Shown: one piece after another, positions 9,101 through 18,288 of the stretch
Numbering within the stretch: position 1 is the stretch's first letter
How the letters are laid out: every line of letters begins with the position of its first letter
From: DYRB01 sp963802205
GTDB lineage: Bacteria > Pseudomonadota > Gammaproteobacteria > Chromatiales > Chromatiaceae
Assembly: GCA_963802205.1 (NCBI GenBank)
Contig: CAWDHW010000032.1
Span: 124,001-188,000 of the forward strand
Reading direction: 5' to 3'
DNA length: 64,000 nucleotides
The notes under the pieces: generated by a model
Told to the model about the DNA's origin: nothing
The model's database searches: none
What the model saw: the letters and a program-made list of their open reading frames with translations, nothing else
Made by a program: the position numbers and the translations under genes

Positions 9101-9811
9101 CCCAAGGACAAGCTCATCCACGAGCAGGGCCTGGTCTCGGTCCTGCGCCAGCTCCACGACGAACTCGACGCCGCGGTGCTGGCCGCCTACGGCTGGGACG
9201 ACTTGGCCCCGGCCCTGCTGGGCCCTCCCTCCTTACCCCCCCCTTTCTCAAAGGTGGGCGGGGGAATTTCCAGCCGCGAGGTAGGGTGCCTGGCTGCGGC
9301 CAATCCCCCCCAACCCCCCTTTACAAAGGGGGGGGATGCGGCGCGTCCAGGCTCCATGCCAATCCCAAACCACCTACCGGCGCACCTTATCCACCCTACC
9401 GGACCCGCCCCCGGCAGTGAGGTCGTCGCCGCCGAGGTCGAGGAGACCATCCTCCACCGCCTGGTGGCGCTGAACGCCGAGCGGGCCGCGGAGGAGCGGC
9501 GCGGCCTGATCCGCTGGCTGCGCGCGGATTTCCAGAACCCCGGCGGCGCCGGCACCGTCCAGGGGGAGGCGGAGCTGACCGCCACGACCCCAGCCGCCGT
9601 CGGCCCCAAGCCCCATTGGCCCAAGTCGCTGCCAGAGCAGATCCAGGCCCTGCGCGCGGCGCTCGCCGCCCGCCCGGGCCCGGCGAGTGCCGCCGACCTG
9701 GCCCAGGGCTTCACCCGCGCCCCCCGCGCCAAGGTCGCGGAACTCCTGGAGACCCTGGCCAGCCTGGGCCACGCCCGGCGCCTGGATGACGGCCGCTATC
9801 TTCCCGGCTGA
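6174..9811 (+). pseudogene. MmeI-like type IIG/IIL restriction-modification enzyme, multiply frameshifted
   Basis: The combined reading encodes about 1200 residues. The first frame has a PD-(D/E)XK nuclease signature, D82 then E92-x-K94, the same spacing as reported for MmeI. A helical linker follows, then the methyltransferase motif I VLDPACGSGNFLY and, after a frame change near 7490, motif IV NPPF in VVGNPPFIGTKRMR. Target-recognition blocks continue in alternating frames with breaks near 7975, 8490, 8550, 8645, 8775 and 8945. The C-terminal frame ends EERRGLIRWLRADFQNPGG plus a winged-helix-like tail. A PPFxKGG repeat is inserted in frame near 9220-9375. It is either a decayed solitary R-M gene or one with clustered sequence errors. 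Confidence 0.75.
9220..9375. repeat. CCCCCTTT...AAAGGGGG dispersed repeat, in frame inside the MmeI-like gene
   Basis: Opposed runs of C and G around TTT(C/A)AAAG form paired short hairpins. Translated in the host frame they give PPSLPPPFSKVGGG and NPPQPPFTKGG. A related copy lies at 58855-58975 outside genes. The repeat lengthens the protein between the segment WDDLAPALLG and the conserved EETILHRLVALN block. Confidence 0.7.
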
Positions 9812-10059
9812 TTGCCCTGTAGGACTGGCTTCCGATGCCCAGGGATGGGCAAGCCTCGCGGGAGGCAGGAACAGCAGGCCATCATCCAAAGCGTCGCGAC
9901 CCGCCGCTGCCGCGACCCCAATGTCCGCCTCAACCCTTCCGGTGTGCAGTGGCTGGGGGACATAATCCCGCGTATGCCCGTCCCGGCCTTCTGACGGGAC
10001 AGGCCACGTCGCCGGAGTCCCAGGCGTCGCCGTCTGGACGCCGACAGGTGATTCACGCA

Positions 10060-10545
10060 ATGACGCGGGGTTGGATAGCCATGAGTTCGGGTCTGTTGCA
10101 GTTACTTCCGATTGTGTCGGGCTCCGTTGTGGCGCTGTCGACCGTCGCGGCCTTGCTCTGGGGGGTGTGGACGTACAAGCGCAATGCCGCGAGCCAGGTG
10201 CAGTTGCTGGCCCTGGGGGCCTTGCAGCATTACCTCGACCTCGCGGTGGCGCATCCGGACCTGGCGAGTCGGGATGAAGGCGAGCCCGTCGATTCCCGCT
10301 ACGCCTGGTTTGCGGCGCACGCGCTGGCGACCGCGCAGACACTGTGGACTCTGGCGGGACGCGACGAGAACTGGCGGCGACCCGTCAACAGCATCATTCG
10401 CCAGCATCGTGCGTACTTGAGGTCGGGCGTGTTCGTGTGCGGGGACTATAGCCCGGACTTCGTCAGCTACCTGCGCTCAAGGGTGTCGGACCTCCAGTGC
10501 GCCCAGGCATCCGACGAGTTGCAGCCGGAGCGCGGCGCAGGCTGA
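10060..10545 (+). CDS. Hypothetical protein with one N-terminal membrane segment
   Basis: The protein is 161 residues from ATG 10060, or 154 from the in-frame ATG at 10081 (MSSGLLQLLPIVSGS), which is the better signal-anchor start. One transmembrane segment (SGSVVALSTVAALLWGVWTY) is followed by a basic stretch and a soluble helical domain with HYLDLAVAHPDLAS and SIIRQHRAYLRSG. No family is recognised. It stands alone between the R-M gene and a convergent gene. Its base composition resembles its neighbours. Confidence 0.6.
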   Translation: MTRGWIAMSSGLLQLLPIVSGSVVALSTVAALLWGVWTYKRNAASQVQLLALGALQHYLDLAVAHPDLASRDEGEPVDSRYAWFAAHALATAQTLWTLAGRDENWRRPVNSIIRQHRAYLRSGVFVCGDYSPDFVSYLRSRVSDLQCAQASDELQPERGAG

Positions 10546-10585
10546 GTGTCGGGACTTCCTGCTGGGCAGCATCGGACCAGGGTGG

Positions 10586-11359
10586 TCAGTCGAGCCGATT
10601 CGCCGCTTCTGTAGCGTAGGCGACCCCGGCGGCGGTCAGACCGGCGCACAGATCGGCGTAGGCCAGGTCGAGCCCGTGGAGACCGCGCACCCCGACCAGG
10701 ATATGGGGCGGTGGGCCCAGATGGGGAAGGCTGTAGACCTTGACCCCCGGGTGGGCGGTGCCCAGTCGGGTCATGAGTGGGATGAGGTCGCTCTCGGGGA
10801 CCCCGGTCACCCGCACCGACAGGTCGCGACCGGGGACAGCCCGCCCCGGATAGCGGGCGTCGAGGACCGCCTCCGCCATGGGCCAGGCCATCTCCGGGAA
10901 ACCGGGAAGGAAGTGGTGCCCGCTTACGCGAAACCCGGGGATCTGGTTGTAAGGGTTGGCGATCAGGTCGCACCCCTCCGGCAGGTCCGCCATAAGGATG
11001 CGGTGGGGATGGGCCGAAGCCCCGAAGCGCCGTTGGATCAGGGCGGCGGCCTCAGGATGGCGGGTCAATGGGAGACCCGCCGCGGCGGCGGCGCAGGCGC
11101 GGGTATGGTCGTCCGGGGTGGCGCCGATCCCGCCGCAACAGAAGACCGGCTCCGGCCGCGCCAGGGAGAAGCGTAGGTGCTCGATGATGACAGGCGGGTC
11201 GTCCGGGAGCATCCAGTACCAGGCCAGGGTGTGGCCGCGCCCGGACAGCAGGGCCTTGAAGTGGCCGAAGTGCTTGTCGCTGCGCCCCCCCACCAGGACC
11301 TCGTCGCCGATGACGATGAGCCCGAAGGCGCGTGAGACCACCCCATTGTCCTGGCTCAC
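10586..11359 (-). CDS. CinA/MoaB-type molybdopterin-binding domain protein
   Basis: This 257-residue protein belongs to the molybdopterin-binding (MoCF) domain family related to CinA N-termini. It shows GLIVIGDEVLVGGRSDKH near the start, CCGGIGATPDDHTRACAAAA, and PGFPEMAWPMAEAVL, which match the IGdEll, GGlGpT.DD and PG.P.em blocks of that family. The gene starts with GTG at 11359, whose bases overlap the TGA of the upstream glutathione peroxidase gene, indicating translational coupling. The role is unproven in this family; nicotinamide or cofactor metabolism is possible. Confidence 0.85.
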   Translation of the reverse strand: MSQDNGVVSRAFGLIVIGDEVLVGGRSDKHFGHFKALLSGRGHTLAWYWMLPDDPPVIIEHLRFSLARPEPVFCCGGIGATPDDHTRACAAAAAGLPLTRHPEAAALIQRRFGASAHPHRILMADLPEGCDLIANPYNQIPGFRVSGHHFLPGFPEMAWPMAEAVLDARYPGRAVPGRDLSVRVTGVPESDLIPLMTRLGTAHPGVKVYSLPHLGPPPHILVGVRGLHGLDLAYADLCAGLTAAGVAYATEAANRLD

Positions 11360-11922
11360 AGCAGCCGCTCGATGGCCCCGGTGACCTTGGTGCTCTCCGG
11401 GGAGGTCAGGCTCGACCAGGACTCCACGAGGTTGCCGTTGCGGTCGATGAGGTACTTGTAGAAGTTCCACTTGGGGTAGCCGCCGCCAAGCTCCGCCAGG
11501 CGCTGGAACAGGGGGCCGGCCTTTCCCTTGGCGACCGGGGTCTTCTCGAACATGGGAAACTCCACCGAGTAGGTCAGCCGGCAGAAGTCGCTGATTTCCT
11601 TCTCGGTCCCGGGTTCCTGGCCCATGAAGTCGTTGGACGGGAAACCCAGCACCACGAAGCCGCGGTCGCGGTACTGTCGATAGATGGCCTCCAGACCCTC
11701 GTACTGACCGGTAAAGCCGCATTTGCTCGCGGTGTTGACGATCAGGATCACTTGCCCCAGGTAGGCATCGCACAGGCGCACGCGCTCGTTGGAGTTCAGG
11801 CGGCGCAGCTCGAAGTCCAGGGCGGGTGGGCATGGGGCTTGGCCCGCGGCGTCGGTCTGGGCGCCGGCCTGGCCCGTCGTGAGCAGCGAGCCAAGGGTGA
11901 ACAGGGTCAGTAGCGCCTTCAT
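11356..11922 (-). CDS. Exported glutathione peroxidase-family protein
   Basis: This 188-residue thiol peroxidase reduces hydroperoxides. It starts with a signal peptide (MKALLTLFTLGSLLTTGQAGA), so it acts in the periplasm. The peroxidatic Cys68 lies in NTASKCGFTGQYEGLEAIY. The second block reads GFPSNDFMGQEPG, with serine and aspartate replacing the more usual CNQ. The Trp block is present as YPKWNFYKYLIDRNG. GGAGA lies about seven bases before the ATG. It is followed by the overlapping CinA-like gene and is divergent from the ferredoxin reductase gene. Confidence 0.9.
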   Translation of the reverse strand: MKALLTLFTLGSLLTTGQAGAQTDAAGQAPCPPALDFELRRLNSNERVRLCDAYLGQVILIVNTASKCGFTGQYEGLEAIYRQYRDRGFVVLGFPSNDFMGQEPGTEKEISDFCRLTYSVEFPMFEKTPVAKGKAGPLFQRLAELGGGYPKWNFYKYLIDRNGNLVESWSSLTSPESTKVTGAIERLL

Positions 11923-12101
11923 GGGCAGGTCTCCGGTGAGTTGACCAATGTCTCGACCGGGATAAGGGTTGGGGGCCTCGCCCGGCCATGTCAAGGGCGG
12001 CAATTCGGGGCCTGGGTCCGCCGTCGGTTGGAAAAGGGCCGCCTTGGACCGATCTAGCCGACATTGCAGGAAACCCCCTCGCACCGCACAGGAGATCGCC
12101 C

Positions 12102-12845
12102 GTGAAAGATTGGGTCCAGGGTCGCGTCGTCGCCAAACGGCAGTGGAACCACCGCCTCTACAGCATGCAGTTCGACGCCCCGGTGGCGGCGTTCAAAGCG
12201 GGACAGTTTACCCAGGTCGCCCTGGACGTCGGTGCCGAGCGCATCGGGCGCCCCTACTCCCTGGTCAATCCGCCCCAGGAGCGTCCGTTGGAGATCTACT
12301 TCAACGCCGTGCCGGAGGGGCCCCTGACCCCCAGGCTGTCGGACATCAACCCGGGGGATACCGTCTGGGTCGCGGCCCAGGCCAGCGGGGTCTTCACCCT
12401 GGAGGCGATGCCGGCGGCCCGGGACCTGTGGTTGATCGCCACCGGCACGGCCCTGGGGGTGTATCTCTCCATCCTGCGCACCGCGGACCCCTGGGAGCGC
12501 TTTGAGCGGATCTACCTGGTCCACGGGGTACGCAGTGCCGACGAGCTGACTTACGGTGAGGTGATCGGGGCCCTGCGCGATGCCCAAGGCGAGCGCTTCC
12601 AGTTCATCCCGGTTTTGAGCCGCGAGCACCGTGACGGCGTGCTACACGGGCGCATTCCGCCTCTTTTGGTGGCCGGCGCGGTCGAAGGGCGCGCCGGCGC
12701 CGTCATCGAGGCGGAGCACAGCCACCTGATGCTGTGCGGCCAGGCGGAGATGATCAAGGAGGTGCGCGCCTTCCTGGATGCACGCGGGATGCGCCGCCAC
12801 CGTCGCAATGACCCGGGACACTACACCACAGAGCAGTACCATTAA
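12102..12845 (+). CDS. fpr: Ferredoxin--NADP(+) reductase (Fpr-like)
   Basis: The 247-residue flavoenzyme transfers electrons between NADPH and ferredoxin or flavodoxin. It shows the FAD-binding RPYSLVNPP motif, the NAD(P) site LIATGTALGVYLSIL, the HGVRSADELTY block, and MLCGQAEMIKEVRAFLDARGM followed by the aromatic end HYTTEQYH. It starts with GTG at 12102, seven bases after an AGGAGA ribosome site. It is divergent from the glutathione peroxidase gene, so a stress-linked role similar to other Fpr proteins is plausible. Confidence 0.92.
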   Translation: MKDWVQGRVVAKRQWNHRLYSMQFDAPVAAFKAGQFTQVALDVGAERIGRPYSLVNPPQERPLEIYFNAVPEGPLTPRLSDINPGDTVWVAAQASGVFTLEAMPAARDLWLIATGTALGVYLSILRTADPWERFERIYLVHGVRSADELTYGEVIGALRDAQGERFQFIPVLSREHRDGVLHGRIPPLLVAGAVEGRAGAVIEAEHSHLMLCGQAEMIKEVRAFLDARGMRRHRRNDPGHYTTEQYH

Positions 12846-12859
12846 CGGGGCTTCGCCCC

Positions 12860-13016
12860 AGAGGCTGTGAAAATACTCGTCTTCGACGGGCAGACCCGCG
12901 GTTTCCCGTAGGTTGGGCCGACGCAGGAGGCCCAACAATCCGAGGGTTACATTGGCCTGGTAGGTTGGGCCTCGTTCCTCGGCCCAACCTACCAGGGGGT
13001 TCTTTCACAACCTCTC
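12860..13016. repeat. Inverted-repeat element of about 155 bp with AGAGGYTGTGAAA ends
   Basis: The left end AGAGGCTGTGAAA (12860-12872) is matched by TTTCACAACCTCT (13003-13015) with one mismatch. Inside are GTAGGTTGGGCC copies at 12908 and 12960 and the partner GGCCCAACCTAC at 12981-12992, which form strong hairpins. There is no coding potential. The right end overlaps the stop codon of the GH19 gene. It fills the gap between two convergent genes and may serve as a bidirectional terminator or be a small mobile element. Confidence 0.7.
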
Positions 13017-14607
13017 AGCCCAGCGGATGCCGCCAGAAGGCATAGCTGTCGTACTGGCTGCCCAGCCACCATGCGCCGCGCGGGACGACGAAGCGACGGT
13101 TCTTGCCGCTCGCCCGGGACTCCACTGGCCTGCGCACGTCGCCCGAGGCGTCGCGCCTGGCCATGCACCCCGGGTGCTCCGGCACCACCAGGGAGACTTG
13201 GCCCGGACGATTGGGGTCGCGGTTGTGGGCGATGATCAGACAGACCTCGCCGGCATTGGCGGCCTCCTGCACGCTGATCAGATCGATCTCCGGATGCCAG
13301 CCGAAGCCGGTGCCCTGGTCATTGAACCAGTCGTAGAGGGCATTGACGCCGAGTTCCCGGACGCTGCCGTCGTAGTTCGCCTCGACCGTCTGTCCTTGGG
13401 CCATCTGGGTCAGGGCGGCGCTGGTCCACCACACCTGCGGGAGATAGACCCCGGCGAGGTAGGCGTAGTCGGCCGCGTAGGTTAGTGCGTCGCCGGCCCC
13501 CAACCTGGCCCGGTAACGCAGGTGGTGCGCGTCCTCGCAGTCGAGCCAGGCGATCATGTCGAGCAGTTGCTTGGCCCGCGCCTCCGGCGTCTTGGCCGTG
13601 AGCTTGGGGCGCCCGGCCTCGCCTAAGGGAAAGGCGCGAGCGCCGCCGTGGGCACGGGTGACATCGCGACGCTCCTGCGGGAGATAGGCCGGGGGTACCG
13701 CGACCGAGACAAGGGCCGCCTCGCTGGGTGCGAAGGCGCGGCCCCGGGCGCGGGGCAGGGGTTCCAGAAATTGGGCGGAGACGAACCCCTGGCGCAGGAC
13801 CCCGTTGAGCCGGACGCGCACCTCGACCCACCCCTGGGCCTGGGCGTTTGCGAGGGCCTCCACCGGTGTCCCCTGGGCCAGGGACGCGATCAGGTTGGTC
13901 GGTGAAACATCGGGCGTGCGGCGCAGGTTCAGCTTGGGCGGGGACACCCTATGGCTGGCGGCAAAGCCGGCGACGGGTTCCGTCGCGTCGGCCTGGAGGG
14001 CGCCCAAGGCCCGCTTGGCCTTCTCCAGCAGCAGGCGGCGATCCGCGAAGCCGATGAGTCCCCCGTTGATGCGGCGGGTCACCGCCGCCAGGTTATCGGT
14101 GTCCGCCAGGGCATTGAGCCCGTTGGTGTCCCAGTAGAAGACGGCAGAATGGGCGGCGAGGCGGTCGGCGACCAGATCGGGGTTGGCCACCAGGTCCTCC
14201 CCGATCCACTGGGAAAAGGCCCGGTAGTTGCTCTTGCCGGTGAGCTGGATCAGGCCCCGCCCGCGGTAGCGGAAGCCATCTCCGCTGGCCTCGTTGCCGT
14301 TGCCCATGCGCCCGCCGTAGACTCGATTGGCGATCTTCTCGGGCTTGCGGGCGAATGCCGCCGCCTGGTCGAGCGTCTTGAAGTACTTGGGGAAGACCCG
14401 CCGCAACCCCTCCGCCGAGTAATTGAGGTTCTCCACCGTGGCCTGCATGTGGCCGGACTCATGGACCACCTGGGCCAGGAAGTGACAGATCCGGAGCGAC
14501 GTGTCGATCCCGTGGGCGCCCATGGCCGCGTTGAGGGCATCGAGGTGCTTGCCGGCGTTGGCGTCGCTGACGCCCATGGCGGTGAGGACGGTCTTGTGGA
14601 TCTGCAT
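13015..14607 (-). CDS. GH19 chitinase/lysozyme-like protein with SH3-like and C-terminal domains
   Basis: The 530-residue protein begins with a GH19-type muramidase/chitinase domain (about 1-210) with the catalytic-type Glu in AQVVHESGHMQATVENLNYS and the block RYRGRGLIQLTGKSNYRAFSQ. A bacterial SH3-like segment follows (about 225-285; LNLRRTPDVSPTNLIASLAQGTPVE). The C-terminal about 220 residues are unassigned and contain WFNDQGTGFGWHPE and IAHNRDPNRPGQVSLVVPE, reminiscent of cell-wall or effector-linked domains. AGGAGG precedes the ATG. No signal peptide is seen, so it could be a phage-like endolysin or a secreted effector using another route. Confidence 0.8.
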   Translation of the reverse strand: MQIHKTVLTAMGVSDANAGKHLDALNAAMGAHGIDTSLRICHFLAQVVHESGHMQATVENLNYSAEGLRRVFPKYFKTLDQAAAFARKPEKIANRVYGGRMGNGNEASGDGFRYRGRGLIQLTGKSNYRAFSQWIGEDLVANPDLVADRLAAHSAVFYWDTNGLNALADTDNLAAVTRRINGGLIGFADRRLLLEKAKRALGALQADATEPVAGFAASHRVSPPKLNLRRTPDVSPTNLIASLAQGTPVEALANAQAQGWVEVRVRLNGVLRQGFVSAQFLEPLPRARGRAFAPSEAALVSVAVPPAYLPQERRDVTRAHGGARAFPLGEAGRPKLTAKTPEARAKQLLDMIAWLDCEDAHHLRYRARLGAGDALTYAADYAYLAGVYLPQVWWTSAALTQMAQGQTVEANYDGSVRELGVNALYDWFNDQGTGFGWHPEIDLISVQEAANAGEVCLIIAHNRDPNRPGQVSLVVPEHPGCMARRDASGDVRRPVESRASGKNRRFVVPRGAWWLGSQYDSYAFWRHPLG

Positions 14608-14863
14608 GTCTGCCCTCCTGGGGCGGGTCCGTGGGGCGAGAATGGAGGCCGGAACGTTCGGGCGACCGACTAGAAGAAAGACCATATCACTCGGTATTTC
14701 AACCTCGACCTGGCCACAAGGCGTGCGGCAGCTCGTTGAACCGTTCCTGACGGGAGTATTCAGTCCACCTGCAATCCTGTTACTTCTGTCTATTTACTCG
14801 CGGTCGGCACGGCCGCCGGAGCCGAGCGCCCCCACCATCACACCCCGATCCCAGGACCCAGCG

Positions 14864-15850
14864 ATGAACCAACGCCCCGCCCTCTATGCCCTGATGGCCC
14901 GCCACGGCCTCGACGCTGCGTCGTCCCGGCGCCTGTTCCAACTCGCCGGGCTGGACGCCGAGCCCCCCGGTTTGGCCCTCTGGCTGCCCCGCGGGCTGGC
15001 CCTGTTGGCGGCGGGGTTGGCGGGCCTGGGGCTGGTCCTGTGGGTCGCCGCCAACTGGGACGCCCTGGGCCGGGTCGCACAGTTCGGCCTGCTCCAGGGC
15101 CTGGTGGCGGCGGCCTGCCTGGGTGCTATCGCCCTGCCCGCGGCGCGCCCGGCCTTTGGGCTCCTGGCGCTGCTCGGCATTGGTGGGCTGCTGGCCTACT
15201 TCGGCCAGACCTATCAGACCGGGGCCGACGCCTGGCAACTCTTCGCCCTGTGGGGACTGCTCGCGCTGCCCCTGGCCCTGGCCGTGCGTTCCGATGCCCT
15301 CTGGACGCCTTGGGCCATCGTCGCCTTGACCGCAATCACCCTCTGGGCCCAGGCCCATGCCAGCCGCTCCTGGCTCTGGTCCGGGGCCGCGGGGCCGGAT
15401 GACCTGCTGGTGCATGCCTGGGCCTGGGGAGTGGCGGCTTTGGTGGTCGGCGCGTTGAGCCCGGCCCTGCGCCGGTACACCGGGGCCGGGGTCTGGGCCC
15501 AGCGCACTGCCGCAACCCTGGCGGTGGCCCTGGTCACCCTCTCGGCCCTGGGTGGGCTCTTCGCCAGTGGACTGGCCGCGCACTACTGGCTGGGGCTGCT
15601 GGTCTTGGGCGGGGCGGCCCTGGTGCTGGCCTTGCCACTGGCCTTCGAGGTCGGGACCCTGAGCGCGGTAGCCTTGGGGCTCGACACCCTCCTGGTGGCT
15701 GGCCTGGGCCATTGGCTGATCGGTGGCCACCAGGGCGGCGAGCCCATTGGCTCCCTGTTTGTCCTGGGCCTGACCGCAGCCGGGCTGGTGGCGGGCTCGG
15801 TGAGTGTCATCCTGTGGCTGGCGCGGCGCTACAGTGGGGGTGCGGCATGA
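14864..15850 (+). CDS. DUF2157 multi-spanning membrane protein
   Basis: This 328-residue inner-membrane protein has about ten hydrophobic helices. The N-terminal cytosolic segment (ALMARHGLDAASSRRLFQLAG) is followed by LVLWVAANWDALGRVAQFGLLQ, the characteristic DUF2157 start, and LLAYFGQTYQTGADAWQLFALW. Function is unknown. Its stop overlaps the ATG of the next gene (ATGA), so the two are co-translated. Confidence 0.85.
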   Translation: MNQRPALYALMARHGLDAASSRRLFQLAGLDAEPPGLALWLPRGLALLAAGLAGLGLVLWVAANWDALGRVAQFGLLQGLVAAACLGAIALPAARPAFGLLALLGIGGLLAYFGQTYQTGADAWQLFALWGLLALPLALAVRSDALWTPWAIVALTAITLWAQAHASRSWLWSGAAGPDDLLVHAWAWGVAALVVGALSPALRRYTGAGVWAQRTAATLAVALVTLSALGGLFASGLAAHYWLGLLVLGGAALVLALPLAFEVGTLSAVALGLDTLLVAGLGHWLIGGHQGGEPIGSLFVLGLTAAGLVAGSVSVILWLARRYSGGAA

Positions 15851-17497
15851 GCGACCCCCTCGACCGCACCCTGGCGGCGGCCATTGCCGCCGGTGTCCTT
15901 CCCCCCGATGCGGCCAGGCCCGACGAGGACGCCCGCCCCTGGCCGGTGGTCCTGCTCACGGCCCTGGGGGCCTGGCTGGCGGTGATTCCGCTGGTCATGG
16001 TCATCGGCATGCTGCTGGGGGACCTGATCGCCCGCGACCTGGGGCCCTACCTGATCGGGGTCCTGGTGCTGGCGGGGGCCCTGGTGACCCTGCGTTCCCG
16101 GAGCCTGCCCCTGTTCGTGGAACAGCTCGCCGTCCCGGCCCTGATGGTGGGGCTGGGGAGCCTGGCCTTTGCCATAGGGCGTGACCTGCGGAGCGAACTG
16201 GCGGCGACGACCCTCGGCGTCCTCGCCCTGGCACTGGCCGCGGCCCTGCCCCGGGCCTGGTTGCGGGTCCTGCTGGGGGCGGCGGCGGCGGCCTTGCTAA
16301 GCCTTGCGCTCATCCTCGCCTTGGGGGCCAGCACTGAGCCTTTGGCCGTCTTCAGGGATGGCAGGCATTGGGTCTGGCTCGCCCTGCACCTGGCCCTGGC
16401 CGTCTGGCTGGTCGGGCTCTGGGTTCAGCATGCCCTGCTGGGTCAGGGGGCGACCGGGAGCGCGGCATCCGCCCTGGAGGCCATCGGTGCGGGCTGGCTC
16501 CTTACCATCCTGGCCGGGCTCGCCCTGCACTCGGGGATGACCATGCTGCTGGGCGCGAGCATCGATCCCGTGGTCCGGGATCTGGCCCAGCACCTGGCGC
16601 CGCGCGATGCGGCACCTGGGTGGTATCCCCTGGGCCTCGGCGGTCTCGGCCCTGCTGGTCCTGGCCGCGGCCCTGTGGGGTGCGCGCGCCTGGCCTGGTC
16701 TGGGCCGGCCCTGGGTCCTGGGGGTCGGCGCCGGGGTGGCGGGGCTCTCCTGGTTCCTGCCGAGTCTCGGCGGGGTCTGGCTGGCCTTGGTGGTCTGCGC
16801 CACTACTTGGCGGGCCCGTCTGGCGGCGGCGGCGGCCCTGGCGGCGGCCTGGATCATCGGCAGCTTCTACTACCACTTGAGTTTGCCACTGGCCCACAAG
16901 GCCCTGATCCTGGTCCTGGCCGGCACCTTGCTGGGGGCCCTGGTCTGGCTCGGCAACGGCCGCAGCGCGAATCGGCCGGCAGTGGCGCGACCGGACCAGG
17001 GTCGTACCCCCTGGCTCATCGCGCTGGCGGGGCTCGCGACCCTGGCGGTGGCGAACCTGGGGATCTGGCAAAAGGAGGCCTTGATCGCGCAGGGGCGGCC
17101 GATGTTCGTCGAACTGGTCCCGATGGACCCGCGCTCCCTGATGCAGGGGGACTTCATGCGCCTGAACTTCCGCATCCCGAGTGGGCTCGACGGCCAGCTC
17201 GGGCGGCTCACCCGCGGTCGCCCACTGGTGGTCGCCCGGGGCGACGAGCGAGGGGTGGCAAGCCTGCTGCGCCTGCACAGCCCCGGCGAGCCCCTGGCGC
17301 AGGGTGAGTTTCTCGTCGAACTGACCCCCAAGGGCGGGCGTTGGACCCTGGTGACGGACGCCTGGTTCTTCCGCGAAGGTGACGGGGAGCGCTGGCAGAA
17401 GGCCCGCTACGGGGAGTTCCGGGTTGCCCCGGACGGTCGCGCCCTGTTGGTAGGCATGGCCGACGCCGAGTTGAAGCCGATCGTGGGGGGCGACTAG
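15847..17497 (+). pseudogene. DUF4401 / GDYXXLXY membrane protein fusion with one frameshift
   Basis: The first frame encodes a DUF4401-like membrane region (MSDPLDRTLAAAIAAGVLPPDAA followed by about seven helices). Near 16600-16620 the frame must change by one base to continue into further helices (SAVSALLVLAAALWG) and a periplasmic GDYXXLXY-type domain with MQGDFMRLNFRIP. The whole would be about 550 residues. The two parts occur as neighbours or fusions in other proteobacteria, beside DUF2157. Continued hydrophobic pattern on both sides of the break argues for a sequence error or a recent mutation. Function is unknown; an envelope role is likely. Confidence 0.75.
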
Positions 17498-17620
17498 GAC
17501 CCCGGTTGCCCCTGACCCAGTGAGCAACCGAGCCCCGAACAGACCACCCGCAGGGTGGATAAGCCCGGCGCATCCGCGATCCCCCGCCGGTCCCGGTGAA
17601 TGCGGCCTGTTTGGGGCCAC

Positions 17621-18061
17621 CTAACCGCCCACTTGGGCGCGGACCCAGCGCACGATGTCCTGGGTGCCCATGGCACCCGCCTGGCGGGCCAGCTCCCGGC
17701 CGCCGCGGAACAGTGCCAGGGTTGGGATACTGCGGATGCCGTAGTGTGCCCCCAGGGCCTGCTCTGTCTCGGTGTTGACCTTGGCCAGGCGCACCTTGGG
17801 CTCCAGCAATTGGGCGGCCTGGACGAACTGGGGTGCCATCATCTGGCAGGGCCCGCACCAGGGGGCCCAGAAGTCCACCAACACGGGGATGTCGCTGCGC
17901 TCGATGTGCTTGGCGAAGCTGGCCTGAGTCAGTTCCACCGGGTGGGCCTCGAACAGGGGTCGGTGGCACTGACCGCAGTTTGGGGTCTGACCCAGGCGGG
18001 TCGCCGGGACCCGGTTCACGGCGTGGCAGTGGGGGCAGACGATGTAGAACTGGTCGCTCAT
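17621..18061 (-). CDS. trxC: Thioredoxin TrxC (thioredoxin 2) with N-terminal zinc finger
   Basis: This 146-residue cytoplasmic thioredoxin has an N-terminal zinc-binding domain with CPHC and CGQC (IVCPHCHAVNRV, TPNCGQCHRPL) and a thioredoxin domain with the active site WAPWCGPCQMMAPQF. The cis-Pro loop is RSIPTLALFRGG. The zinc finger distinguishes it from TrxA. It stands alone, convergent with the DUF4401 gene. Confidence 0.95.
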   Translation of the reverse strand: MSDQFYIVCPHCHAVNRVPATRLGQTPNCGQCHRPLFEAHPVELTQASFAKHIERSDIPVLVDFWAPWCGPCQMMAPQFVQAAQLLEPKVRLAKVNTETEQALGAHYGIRSIPTLALFRGGRELARQAGAMGTQDIVRWVRAQVGG

Positions 18062-18288
18062 GGTTGGCTCCCGGTGACAATGGAGAACTGGGGCAAGAAT
18101 TGGGGTTGAATCACGTCCAACCAAGGGCCGAACTGCACTCCTCGTGGGAGGGGTATCTTGCAGCGATGGCCGCAATGAGGTCGATCCGCCTCGGGAATGG
18201 CGGCGGAGAGCCTCTGAATCCCAAGAGCAGGCGGGACGCCCGCGCTCCCGGAGACCCACAGGGCCCCATCGCGCCAGGCGATCTCGGT

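Noticed and set aside
10586..12136. One 516-codon minus-strand frame joining the CinA-like and glutathione peroxidase region.
   Set aside because: Its first half is a shadow of the peroxidase gene; the real gene starts at GTG 11359 with a stop-start overlap.
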